Part shown: positions 12,332 through 23,315 of the stretch, one piece after another | How positions within the stretch are numbered: the first letter of the stretch is position 1 | Layout: every line of letters begins with the position of its first letter | From: Dichotomocladium elegans | Taxonomy: Eukaryota; Mucoromycota; Mucoromycetes; Mucorales; Lichtheimiaceae | DNA: 64,000 bases | Reading direction: 5' to 3' | Assembly (NCBI GenBank): GCA_025716815.1 | Contig: JAIXMN010000009.1 | Span: 992,001 to 1,056,000, forward strand | Notes under the pieces: model-generated | What the model was told of the DNA's origin: nothing | Seen by the model: only the letters and a program-made list of their open reading frames with translations | Database searches by the model: none | Translations under genes and position numbers: made by a program

Positions 12332-13290
12332 ATGACGCCAGCTCTGCATCCTGTTGCATCCAGCGGATTTCAGCTTGAGGCTGATGGCTATGGTACTTGA
12401 TCTTTCTCAGAGCATATCTCGCTCGTTCTCTCGTTACGCGCGTAGATTGACTGAGATGTTAACATGCCTCGAGCCCAGGCCCGTCCTTCCTTCCCTCCAG
12501 CGTGTCTCGATGAATTACAGAAACTCGTCCCACCAGGCCCGAGCGTCGCTGTTCTTGATTTGGGTGCTGGGACGGGCAAGATGACCGAACAGCTCTATGC
12601 AGCGGGCTACGCCGGGTCGTTGACGGCTGTCGAGCCGGTGGAAGCGATGCTCGACCAGCTCAGGCAGAAGCAACTTCCTGGTGTCAAGGCGCTTCAGGGA
12701 ACGAGCTGGTCGATCCCTGTGGAGAGCAAGTCGCAGGACATGGTGGTGGTGGCTCAGGCGTTTCACTGGTTTGATGATCTGGAGAGTTTGCGGGAGATGC
12801 ATCGAGTGCTCAAGCCTGGGGGCTATCTGGTGCTAATCTGGAACATGGCCTCCAAGGAACGAAGTCGATGGGTGAAGGCGTTGCGAGAGTAAGCAAAGAA
12901 AAAAGGGGAGGAGGAGGAGGGAGGGACGGTAACCGATTGCTGCGGATGCATAGGCGATATGAGATCTACCAAAATACACCAAAGTATGCGTCTAACCAAT
13001 GGCGTCAGATATTTTCTGCTCCCGAAACCCAGGCTCTATTTTCCACTCCGCTCAGGCAAAAAATCTTTGCGAACGACCACATTACTACGCCGGCGCAGAT
13101 TGGCCAGTACGTCATGACCAACAGCTACATTGCCGTGCTTCCCGACACGACAAAAGCCGCACTTGCTAAGGACGTGGAAGCCATCCTTGCCGACCCTGCT
13201 AATGAATTCAAAGTCAGGGAAGACGGGACCGTCATCCACCCCTATGACACTGACATGGTGTGGACACGCGCACGCACACCATCGGATTGA
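12332..13290 (+). CDS. Class I SAM-dependent methyltransferase (Methyltransf_11 type)
   Basis: Exons 12332-12392, 12474-12888 and 12954-13290 give 270 aa. The N-terminus HPVASSGFQLEADGY followed by ARPSFPP is typical of the fungal Crg1/Tmt1-like small-molecule methyltransferases. SAM-binding motif I is VLDLGAGTGKMTEQL, and the acidic residue ending strand 2 is in AVEPVEAML. Post-motif elements are VVVAQAFHWFD and HRVLKPGGYLVLIWN. Substrate cannot be read from the sequence; relatives methylate small acids or lipids in the cytosol. The first intron joins the short N-terminal exon through a split Ala codon, and this placement restores the expected RPSFP motif. It lies 120 bp downstream of, and in the same direction as, the PX gene. 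Confidence 0.85.
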
Positions 13291-14276
13291 ATCGAACATT
13301 TTCTATTTTCAGATTGGGAGATATCACACTCGTAGGAACAATGAAAGCTCAGCCACGTGAATGGCGTTAATCAAGGAGCTCGCAACTAAAAGAGGTCCTT
13401 TAGTGTAATTTCGGTCTATCTGTCGTACAATTCTCCAATGCTATGGAATTATAAAAGAAGCACGAAGTCAAAAAACAGAGTGTGTTTAAATTTAAAATAA
13501 ATGTCGGACTCTGACGATGCAACGTGCGTTTTTGTTTCCACCGTAAGTTGTGGTACCGCTCAACCTTTCGATTGATCCCGTTTGTTTTCATACCTTCTTG
13601 CTACTCGTCTCCAACTACCGCATCAAATCGTCAGTGGATGAGTAGCTGTTGATATTGTCAATGGGTGACATACTAGCCTCATCAGCAAATACATTGGTCA
13701 CTGTCAAATGATGGCAAGATACATTTACTTGTGCAAGACTTCTTCCTTTGCCTCTTCAATGATAGTACCACTGAAACATTAGATACAATCTAGTGCTTTT
13801 TTTCCGATAGAGTCAAGTATGATGCCTTTGAGATTGCTGGTTACCGAATTCATTTGGAACATCTCTTCTTTTCCTCAAAGTACTCAGTGATCAATTTCTG
13901 ATGACAAGGGACAAAAAAATACCCGGTGTAACGGCTACATCGTTTCTTTGCAACCCCGACTGCATCCACGGCCACCACATCGTAACCAGTACAGTGGCAG
14001 CCCGCAATAAGATCGCATTGCATGAATTAAAAATCTCCCGTCCTGTATTCAGTTCCATACATCAAAATAGAAACATTTCTGGAATGCTCTTGCAGCCACC
14101 GAAAGAGCGGCGAGGTGGAGCACTCCAAGTGGCCGTAAAGCATTTTGATTTGCGTTCCCACCATGAACGGAGAGTCACTAGATCACATGCAATTTGTATC
14201 TCCCCACATACAATCTTCTTCTTCTCTCTCTTTTTCCGGCTCACTGGGTGTGATAGCCTTTTCTTTTCCCCGAGTC
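13291..14276. other. Intergenic interval with possible coding remnants
   Basis: No complete gene was found. On the minus strand near 13620-13880 there are short peptide-like stretches (MFQMNSVTSNLKGIILDS, GTIIEEAKEEVLH, and a serine-rich tail ending DDLMR before a stop at about 13617). They could be terminal exons of a small unknown gene or a relic; no splicing pattern joined them convincingly. The last 70 bp are CT-rich and probably belong to the promoter of the DUF962 gene. Confidence 0.35.
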
Positions 14277-14759
14277 ATGGCTATTGTCAACCATAACTAT
14301 TCTCAGCGTAGCGAACCTGCAGGCGGATTCAAATCGCTCGAGGCCTTTTATCCCTTTTATCTTGGCGAGCATTGTAACGTTATCAATCGGCGTCTTCACT
14401 TGACGGGTAAAAATAAATAGATGCTAGACCTTGCAGTAGGCATGGGGACAGAATTCATTTTTGGGACGAGGTAGGTACCACGCTTTCGATCCTCCTCACC
14501 CTTTACGGTCTTCTGGGACGGAAAAAGCAGCTTCTACTCGTTGCGCTCATCCAAGGCTATGCATTTGCCTGGATAGGCCACTTTTGCTTTGAGAAAAAGT
14601 AAAGAACGCTACAAACGTTTAAAAATTCAGCAAGTTTGAAGGCTGATCTCTTCTTCCTTATAATTTAGCAAGCCTGCAACGTTCCGCTATCCAATCTATT
14701 CATTCATTTGCGATTTCAAAATGTGGAAGGAAGTTGTTCTTGGGCAACGCAAGTTCTAA
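14277..14759 (+). CDS. DUF962 (Mpo1-like) small membrane protein
   Basis: Exons 14277-14406, 14475-14598 and 14669-14759 give 114 aa. Hallmarks of the short DUF962 family appear in order: FKSLEAFYPFYLGEHCN, NRRLHLTGT, a hydrophobic hairpin (LSILLTLYGLLG and LLLVALIQGYAFAWIGHF), then FEKNKPATFRYPIYSF and a final DFKMWKE. Conserved histidines sit in GEHCN, RRLH and WIGHF. The yeast DUF962 protein Mpo1 is an ER Fe(II)-dependent dioxygenase of phytosphingosine breakdown. This shorter form has the same fold signature, but whether it has that activity is unknown. Introns are phase 1 and phase 2 and the frame closes perfectly. Confidence 0.88.
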
Positions 14760-14866
14760 GTGGGGAACACGCTCCCTTTTTTTTTGCTTAAAAAAATTTA
14801 CCTGGCTGTGTTCTTATTGCATTCTTTCCAACCCCCTTCCCAAAATAAAAAGACACAACATACATA

Positions 14867-15899
14867 ATGGCAGCACCACCAGCAACCGAGGAACGTCCCA
14901 TTGTATTCTTTGATATATCCATCGGTGATGTTCCTATCGGACGCATGAAGATGGAGCTCTACTCGGACATTTGCCCAAAGACCGCCGAGAACTTTCGGTA
15001 GGAAGAAACGCGTAATCCCAAATCGGGCATCTCACGAATCCAATGCACATTTTTATCTAGGCAATTATGTACAGGAGAATACAAGTGAGTAAGAGCAATA
15101 TTGTAAATGTCCTGTGCGCGCCGATGCGTGCACTGACATATACACACAATGAGAGTCCATCGACGAACAGAAGATTAAAGCAGTTTTTTTATTAACAAAT
15201 GTACGATTCTCTAAAGACGAAACGGCGTACCTCAGGGATTCAAAAACTGCCTTTTCCACAGGTAGAGTGCGTGCGATCCATGGAATAAGACCGCTGCTGC
15301 GCGGTTACCGTCCCCCCCGTATTGTTCTTGATCCTCTTTTGACGGACGAAGCTAATGGCGCGTATATAATATAGAGTAATCAAGGACTTTATGGTTCAGG
15401 GAGGAGACTTCATTAAGGTAATCAACAAAGACCAGGGAAAGGGTGGGTCTGGCAGACTTATAAATTGCTGTGGATGAGAAAACAGGGCGACGGCACTGGA
15501 TCAATGAGCATATACGGCGACAAGTTTGAGGACGAAAACTTCACAGTGAAACACACACAGGCGGGTCTCCTGTCGATGGCCAATTCAGGACCTAACACAA
15601 ACGGCTGCCAGTTCTTTATCACCTGCGATAAGTGCGATTTTTTGGACGGCAAACACGTAGTCTTCGGTCATCTTGTTGATGGGTTACTGACGCTTCGCAA
15701 GATCGGTAAATAAATTACGCCCCGCCCCGCCAGATCTGAGAACTCATGCATTGATGTTATAGAAAATGTCTCGACGGGTCAGAACAATCGGCCCAAGTTG
15801 CCCGTGAGAATCACAGGTAAATGAAGATATATGGAGAGAAGAGAGAGAGGGAGATATCTAATAGCTTGAATCCAATTGATAGAATGCGGTCAAATGTAA
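14867..15899 (+). CDS. PPIH: Peptidyl-prolyl cis-trans isomerase H (spliceosomal cyclophilin)
   Basis: Seven exons (14867-14997, 15061-15084, 15217-15261, 15375-15417, 15486-15705, 15763-15816, 15883-15899) give 177 aa, a typical length for cyclophilin H. This cyclophilin binds the Prp4 homologue of the U4/U6.U5 tri-snRNP and catalyses proline isomerisation in the nucleus. Catalytic and cyclosporin-site residues are present: [15 protein letters not shown] (Arg, Phe, Gln), [16 protein letters not shown], the [12 protein letters not shown] tract in place of the tryptophan form, and the C-terminal ECGQM. The N-terminal [19 protein letters not shown] separates it from cyclophilin A. Four exons are under 50 nt, including 24-nt and 17-nt exons. 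A poly(A)-signal-like AATAAA lies at about 15912. Confidence 0.95.
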
Positions 15900-16032
15900 A
15901 GAACAATCATGAATAAATCCATTTTCCTCTAAAAAAAATCATCCTTCAAGCCAAGCGCCAAGCTTTTCTTTCCCCTTTTCTTTTTTTTTTCGGTCCTCCG
16001 CTCGCCTACCTCACTATTATTGCTCGTCCTCA

Positions 16033-17202
16033 ATGAGTAAAGCGGATCATAACGCCAATTACTACTACATTTACACTAGCCCTGCATCCAATGCACCTGC
16101 TGCTGAACTTGGTGCTTCGTCTTCTTCCTCGACTCCTCCACCCTACGACGGAGCTGTCGTGGCTATGCCTGTTCCGAGCGCACCCGTCTTTAATCCTCCT
16201 CAAGAACAGCAAAACCATTTGGTCTTAGATACATCATTCTCTCCTTATAACCCTGCCGTCGTGCCCGACCATGATGAGTCGAATATGCCTTTGCTAGTCA
16301 GTGGCATCAGCGACGACGATGAATTCCGCGGCCGGCCACCGCCTCCGAATTACTCAATATATGAGCCTCTCTATGAAACAGCTTGCGATGGCGAGATCAT
16401 AACCCGAGATCCTCACCTCAATTCGGACGGCGAGGCCATTGTTCAGTTCTTTGTCCAGCACAATACCCCGCCTCGACTAGAAGTGCAGTTTCATGGTAAA
16501 GTTTAGGGAGAGAAGAGAGCAAGCGAGTATGCGCAGCAGAAAAGAGAAAGCTCAACGTGGATGGTCTCTTCAGGTCATCATGAGGAGACACGCTGGGAGA
16601 CGCGCAGCACACGAGACCAGGATGGGAATCTTGTCGAGGAACGGGTGCCGATGAACGTAATTGTGGACGACTTTAACTTCAGCATCGATGCGAGCGATTT
16701 CGTCGCGCCGGAATGCGACGGGTTGTGCGTGTCGCCAGATAAGAAGACAGGCATTAGAAAATCAGTCCGACAGCTGTGCGACGACTTTGTGCATGACAAG
16801 AACAAGCTCAAGGAGCTCGAGCTCACCAAGGTCGTGCATTGGAATTACCATGCACTGTCCCATGCCTTCACTGCTGCTATTCGTGCCAGCGGTTACCACG
16901 ACTCTGTCCATATTTCATACAAACTGAAGGAGCACAAGATCACGATCAAGTCAACCTCCAAATGGTCGCGCTATCTCGAACATAAGGGTATCAGGCTCCT
17001 CTTGTTCCTCAGCTGTTTATGGATCCTTGTCTTGCCCATCCAGTGGTTCTACCGCAAACGCTTTGGCCACAATTCCTTATGGAGCAATTGGCATATGAAG
17101 ATCACAGCGCAAGACTGGTACAATCTCCAGGTTCAAGAGGTCACTCACCATGTCCACCATCGCTGTTCACGAGTTGGCACAGTCCCATTCATTTCGGGCT
17201 AA
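16033..17202 (+). CDS. Single-span membrane protein with N-terminal PPxY motif
   Basis: Two exons (16033-16495 and 16574-17202) give 363 aa. The N-terminal third is disordered and has a PPPY motif at residues 35-38 plus a second PPPNY-SIYEPLYE segment near residue 115. The middle contains ETRWETRSTRDQDGNLVEE and VDDFNFSIDASDFV, a pattern I have seen in uncharacterised fungal proteins. A hydrophobic span (GIRLLLFLSCLWILVLPI) near residue 305 is followed by a basic YRKRFG and a C-terminal tail of about 45 aa. PPxY motifs recruit WW-domain proteins such as Rsp5/Nedd4 ubiquitin ligases, so an adaptor role is plausible but unproven. No catalytic motif was seen. Its stop codon is only 66 bp from the stop of the convergent helicase gene. 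Confidence 0.75.
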
Positions 17203-17268
17203 GTTCCAATATAAGCGTACGACAGGTCTTATATATATGTACACAACATTCATGTTCAAATATATTAT

Positions 17269-20200
17269 TTATTGGGTAGTCATCACCCACCGAGTCCCTT
17301 CCCGACGCTGCTCAACTTGGATTGCCGGTAAAGGCCAGTCCTTCGGCCCGTAATTGGGGATGATATGGACTATCCGTCGGTCATTTTTGTCGCCAATCGT
17401 CCTATAATTGTTTTTTTTTTTTTGTTAGAAAATAAAGATATACACAGATGTACCTTCTCGACATACTTTGGCAGTGGGAAATTAAGGGGTCTACCGTAAG
17501 AACAGAGCGTACGTCCCAGGTTCGACATCCATTTTGGCTCAACTGCCGTGACGCCCTTGAGCCAGACCTTGTTCGGAGTCTCGGTCAGCTCAGAGTACGC
17601 GACCATGACAGGCGGCTCTTGGACATAGAGGACTGATGTCGGATGGATGAAGGCGTCAGAGTCACTCCACATTAGTTTATATGCCACACCACTCGCGTTC
17701 TTATAGCGCGCGCCTGCACCGCCACCCGCCTCTAGCACATCAGCCCGCACTGCCAAGCAGTCAAGGTAACCTGCAGCAAGAATCTGCCGGAGGATCGTCA
17801 TTTGCTTTGTTGTCGGGGGTTTGAGCTTTGGATTGACGCAGAGGTCAACACCCGGGAAATTTGCAGCAACAATATTTGTCAATTGACGTCGTAGCTGCCG
17901 GATCTCGGTCATTGCCTAGGAAACGATTGCGTTGTAAGCTATTCTATTTCTCTCTCCGTCGATCGTGTATCATACACATACCTTATGCCTTAAACCGTGT
18001 TCCTCGCAGAAATCACTTGAGCCTCCGGCATATTCGAAGGCACCAACTACTGTGAGGAGGGTCAAGATATCGCTCTTGTCGTTCGCAAACGCCTGGACAC
18101 GCATTGTCAGATCCATCAATGGTTTTGATGCACAAGATACACGTTGCTTACCATCGCATGCGTTTGTTGCTGCGTATCTGTGTGTACAAACGGATTCCCA
18201 ATAGACAGGACAGAGACCATGATAACAACATACGGCAGGCACCCATGTTGCTGTCCGATAATAAGCATTTTTGCTAACCGTGGTGCAATCGGGAACAATG
18301 CCATTGCTTCACCATACTCCGTAATATGCTTTGTATGCTTGTCAAGACCACCGAGATACTCAAGTAGCTTTCCGGAAGGTGAGTTGATTGAATTGAATTA
18401 ACATTGCCCCTCTCATAGATACATACCTTCTCTGCTTTGTACAAGCTTTCTCGCGGAGGAGGCGTAGGAAATGGAAAATTAACCACCTGATCGATGTTCA
18501 TTGCCTTCATGCTAAGCACCACTCCTTCGAGAGGCATGCGCTGAATTTCAGGGAGGGAGAACTTTGGGAACTCGTGATCAAATACAGCCGACGAAAACAA
18601 ACGATAGCAGTGACCTGCTTGGGTTCTACCAGCACGACCCGCGCGCTAAGAGAGATCATTTAACAAAGACAAGAGGAGAGCACGGCCGCTGCTTTTGACC
18701 TACCTGATCTGCAGACGCCTTCGAAGTCCAGTCCACTTCGAATGATTGTACACCGGATTCAACATCATATTTGCGCTATCATATGAAGCACCAAAAGTAA
18801 GATGCATTGACCATCGATATCAGGAATTTCCATAATACACATACCTCTTTGACTTTACCGCAGTCGACAACATAGCGGATCCCTGGGATCGTAACGGACG
18901 TTTCTGCCACATTGGTCGCAATGACGCACAGGCGAGTACCCTCAGGCGGCGGCTGGAACACACGAAGCTGTGCCTCGGTGGGGAGCAGGGAATAGAGGGG
19001 CAATACGTGAAGGGGTGCTAAAAACCTAGGGTTTGAGTGACTCTTTCACGCATGATCCCCTCAACTTGAATACTCACCATCCTTCGTATTACCAAGCTCC
19101 ATTAGTTCTTCTTTGTCAAAGCCAGCCTCAATATCGCTATCATCGTCGTCCGAGTCGAGATCAAAATCTTCCTCGATCACCTCATTATCGCCAAGATCGA
19201 CGTCTTCCACTTCCAGATCGGCTATCGATGAGGCCGGGCAATGTGAGCCATCAGCCATAATGCCAACCACCACAGAAACAAAAGCATATTTTACCTTGGC
19301 CGTTTGGAAGGTTCTGCGATTTGGACTCAAGCTGATTCGCCTTTTGTTCGTCGCTCTGTTCTTTTTTGCTTGCCTTGGGCGGCAGTGCCGGGTATTTCTT
19401 TCGAAGCATCTTGCATAAATGGGTAATCTCGTTTTGACCCGTCATAAACACAAGGATTCCGCCCGGAGGTAGACGTTCGTGGATCTTTGACACTTTTTTA
19501 AGACCTTCGCCGACATAGTCTTCCGGTGTGCGTTTGTTGAAATGAATCGATACTGGGAACTGTCGAGCATCCACGTTGATTACCGGGGGAGGCTTTTCGA
19601 AAAGCGTCTTGTTCTCTGTGAAGTCACTCACCCGAAGGGTGGCAGACATGATAACAACACGAAGTGGCTATTGGAGAGCAATAAGCAAAAGACGTTACTG
19701 CTTTCCTAGCATTTTCGCCATCCATCGAATGTTACCTTGATTTTTTGTCGATCTTCGCGGCTGAGCTCGGCTCGCAACTTGAGAACACGACTAACGACAC
19801 CAATAAGGATATCCGTGTTCAAGTTGCGCTCGTGGGCTTCATCAATAATGAGTACAGAGTACTTTGTGAGCAAAAGATCTTGGGACAGTTCACGTAGCAG
19901 GACACCATCCGTCATGAACTTGACCCGAGTCTTATCTGAAACAGTGGCATCGTAACGAATCTATTTCCACACAGATTCAGCAACTCATCTATTTCTTCGC
20001 GTGTCAATTATTTACTTGATAAGAAATCTCTTGGCTCGACAAGTTCAATTCATGCGCAACACGCTTTGCCATGCTGACGGCAGCAACCCGGCGAGGCTGG
20101 GTAACGCCAATCAAACCAGGGTTGTCTAGACGATTCCATCGATTCAGCAACGCATGATTTTCTGCCATGCCAGCATCCTGATGACTTACCACTATCTGGG

Positions 20201-21743
20201 TGTGACCAGCCGGCTTCGTACAGGAACTGGGGTACCTGGGTTGTCTTTCCTGAACCGGTCTCACCGCAAATAATCACGACCGTATTGTTACGGATCGCTT
20301 CCATAATCACTTGTTCCTCTGCACACACTGGTAACTTGGATCGCGACTCTTGAACACTCTCCAAGCGATTGACAGGGACATAAAAGTGCTGTAAATGTAG
20401 ATCACTGCGCATGAGTACGTGAATTATTTCGTTCAATATGTTTCTCACCTTGGCTACATCGTCGCTCAGATCCCCACCCTTGTTATCCCGGAGAAGCTTC
20501 AGCTTGATCTCATCTTCCTCTTCCTTTCGAAGGTCGGGCTTCTCAATGTTTTTGGAAGCTTCCAACACCTCTTCCAGTGCCGTTGGCTTCTCATCAATAT
20601 TTTCTGGTTCCAAAAGCGCTGCAACGGATTCCCTCGGCGCAACAGACACAGTCTCGTCATTGTCATCATCATATTCCGAGTCCGAGCTGTCGAATGAATC
20701 GTCTGATTCAACACCCTTTCGCTGCTTAAACCTTTTTCGTGCTGCCTCGGGAATAGTCGACTTTTGTTGGAGAAATCGGATTGTAAGCCTTCCACTAAAT
20801 CATTTCACCAGATAAATATATAGTACCTGCTTCTTCTTGCGCCTCCGCTTTGTGAGAGGAATTGTAGGTACTCCTTCAGCACTCTGCTTGAGCGCACTGC
20901 CGACAATAGGTGTAGGCTTCGGCGCTGACTGTGGAGCTGAAGCTGGTGCTGGTGCTGGCGCTGGGGGAGCTGCTTCCATTACCATGGCATCCTCCTCGTC
21001 CACTTCCTTTTCAACGAATAGTCGAGATTCAGCACCACTGTCCGAAATTTTGATGCCTGTCTTTCGCTCCAACATTGCCTGCCGAAGCTGTTCGCGTAAT
21101 GTCTGTGCTGGACGACCAATGTTTTTCGAGGATTTTAAAAGCTCGGATGACCAGGATGATTTTCTACACGTAGCCCGAGTATAAATTCACTATTCCAAAC
21201 GTGTTACTTATGCAACGTACGAAAGTTGTTCCATGAGCTTCGCACGTTCGTCTTTTTTCAATTTTCGTTCCTTGAAGTGAGAAGATTAAATCCACCGTTC
21301 TTGCCAGCCGCAGAGTGCATACGATTCACTTACAATGTATTTCTCCATTCTTATCCGCTTCTTTTTGGTCATTTTTGGCTGTTATTGTTGCCATGAATGA
21401 TAATGTAAATATGGTATTCATGTAGTTCGTCAATAGCTTTTACCTTGGGAGCCTCCTCCACCGGTTTCTCGGCCTTTTTCGAGGGATCAATTATAAGTGC
21501 GTTAGGATCGTTTCTACAACATAATCAATTCAATGTGCCATGAGCAACTCTGCTCGTTGCGTCCAAGGTCGCTTATTACTCTAGGGAATTCTCGGGTGGT
21601 TGCATAAGCGTCGACGGATTTTGGTCATCGTCTTCGTCTTGCCAAGTCAGGCCACCGTTGCGTGCACGGGGATGCGGTTTTTGCGTTGGTTTCCGTGACG
21701 ATGCACGACCCTTTTCATTATAACGTGGTCGTGATTTGCCCAT
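17269..21743 (-). CDS. DHR1: DEAH-box RNA helicase Dhr1/DHX37 (Ecm16)
   Basis: Dhr1/DHX37 removes U3 snoRNA from pre-18S rRNA in the nucleolus during small-subunit assembly. Eighteen exons sum to 3423 nt (1140 aa) with the frame closed throughout; exon starts run 21743, 21513, 21378, 21270, 21163, 20760, 20388, 20125, 19960, 19667, 19221, 19017, 18775, 18645, 18367, 18092, 17915 and 17401. Helicase motifs appear in order: [10 protein letters not shown] (I), [12 protein letters not shown] (Ia), [12 protein letters not shown] (II), [12 protein letters not shown] (III), [23 protein letters not shown] (V) and [15 protein letters not shown] (VI). The C-terminal half matches the ratchet/OB region, including [13 protein letters not shown]. 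The N-terminus is lysine-rich, and there is an Asp/Glu-rich insertion between motifs III and V, both usual for this family. The last splice site is the least certain; I use a 44-nt intron because the alternative gives a stop. Confidence 0.95.
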
Positions 21744-21955
21744 GGCAGCGATCTGCTGTGATCGATCAAAAAGTTATCGAAAAAAGATTATAAAAAAAAG
21801 CGAATGTCAGAAAAATTTTGTATTTCTTTTTTTAGACAGAAAAAATGAACTGCCGGTGGACAAAAAATTCATGCGCATCCAAGCAAGCTGTCAAGTCTAT
21901 TATAAAAGTTTGGGGCTTGATGGCTGCTATAACACCAGAAGATCTATTCAACAGG

Positions 21956-23315
21956 TTATGCAGTCTTGGAGACAGCAGCAGCCTCGCGTTCACGCTTGCG
22001 AAGTGCACGTCGACGAACATCCTTTTGGATAGCTGAAATGGTAATAGGCGTCAAGAATCGGTTCTTTCTAGCATTGGTGAAATCCCCAAATAAAATATAT
22101 CTTACCGTAATTTTGGTTGATCCAGAACATCTTGCCAAAAAGGTTGGAGATCGCCCAGTTGACAAGACCATGACTAGCATAGGGAGTGGAGGTGTAAGGC
22201 ACATCGGCACCACATGGAAGACCGATCTTGGAGAGTACACTGGCCACGTAGGGCTTGGGCAAGGGGATCAAGAAGGAGGGCTTGCGGATTTTGCTCATGG
22301 ACGAAACAACGAAATATGTGTTGACATTCTGGATGACAACACCTTCCTTTTCGACTTCCTTGGCAATGGCCTGAGTCCATGTCGACAAGAACGCCTTACC
22401 GCCAGAATAAACGGACAAATAAGGACTGGGCACCAGACCAGCAAACGAACCCAGGTTGAGGATGAGACCTTTACGACTATATTCCAGTGAGCAAGATCAT
22501 TTTCATTCACTCGTTATAATAGCCACTCACTTTGCCCGCATCTGGGGCAGCGCCAGCTTCGTCATTTTTAATGCACCCTTGATATTGACCTCAACGATGT
22601 CCGAAATGATTTTGTCATCTTCTTCGTCAAAAGGCGTGGGAATATCGTGGTTCGTGCCCACATTGTTGACCAGCACGCCCACCTGGATATTGTTCATCAA
22701 TTGGCCGACGTTGGAAAAGTCTTGCTCATCACCCTTGGTAAAATCCATTGCATACGTCTTGGTCTCTACGCCGTACTTGTTTGCTAAATGTAAACGCCAC
22801 ATTTGTTAGGGATGCCCCTCTTCAGACTTATATGTATACACACACACACACACACAAAACGCATTTGCTGCGTCCTCTTAAATCTCACCGATATCATTTG
22901 CAATAGCATCCAACTTGGAGGCCGTGCGTGAAATAAGCAAAACATTGAACTTGGCCTTGGCTAACTGCTCTGCGAACTCTTTACCAATGCCATCCGATGC
23001 ACCCGTAATCACTAGGCAGCAATGTCAGTTAAACTTCATTTCTTCCCGAGATATAAAAACGATGACTCACCAGCCCAGGCACCCTGGCCAGCACCAAACT
23101 TTTTGAGCTAGAATTGCAAACCAAATATTAGTCGAAATTGCGTATGATTCCTCTTCCGATGTTGATTGATGACTTGCGGAAATGCCCTTGAGGACATATG
23201 CTTGTAAAAGCACTTTAATCAGAGTATATAACTTATAACTGATAACAGCAGAGCCAACAGCAGCCAGCGAAGCCAACAATGGCGATTCCTGACCGACGAG
23301 CAAGAGGTGCTCCAT
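21956..23315 (-). CDS. IFA38: Very-long-chain 3-ketoacyl-CoA reductase (Ifa38/KAR, HSD17B12 type)
   Basis: This is the second enzyme of the ER fatty-acid elongation cycle, reducing 3-ketoacyl-CoA with NADPH. Six exons (23315-23178, 23107-23071, 23011-22889, 22783-22531, 22476-22106, 22032-21956) give 332 aa. An N-terminal hydrophobic segment is followed by the Rossmann motif TGASDGIG (residues 61-68) and LVNNVG. The catalytic tetrad is N166, S194, Y207 and K211 (NLGSFAG and YSGGK). The C-terminus is strongly basic ([11 protein letters not shown]), as expected for a cytosol-facing ER protein. The first intron uses a GC donor (GCAAGT at 23177); the GT four bases later would put exon 2 out of frame. 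The gene lies in tandem upstream of DHR1, with 212 bp between its stop and that gene's start. Confidence 0.94.
22838..22856. repeat. (CA)n microsatellite in an intron of the IFA38 gene
   Basis: About nine CA units lie within the intron between the third and fourth exons (22784-22888) of the ketoacyl-CoA reductase gene. No function is apparent. Confidence 0.85.

Noticed and set aside
13901..14296. 131-codon open frame overlapping the DUF962 start
   Set aside because: It is out of frame with the clear DUF962 coding exon, and its composition looks random.
14867..15900. Cyclophilin H apparently lacking the segment before FHRVIKDF
   Set aside because: The missing segment is present as a 45-nt exon at 15217-15261 whose splice phases fit on both sides, so the gene is complete.
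21956..22490. 174-codon + strand open frame over the IFA38 3' exons
   Set aside because: It is a shadow of the well-supported reductase exons on the opposite strand.
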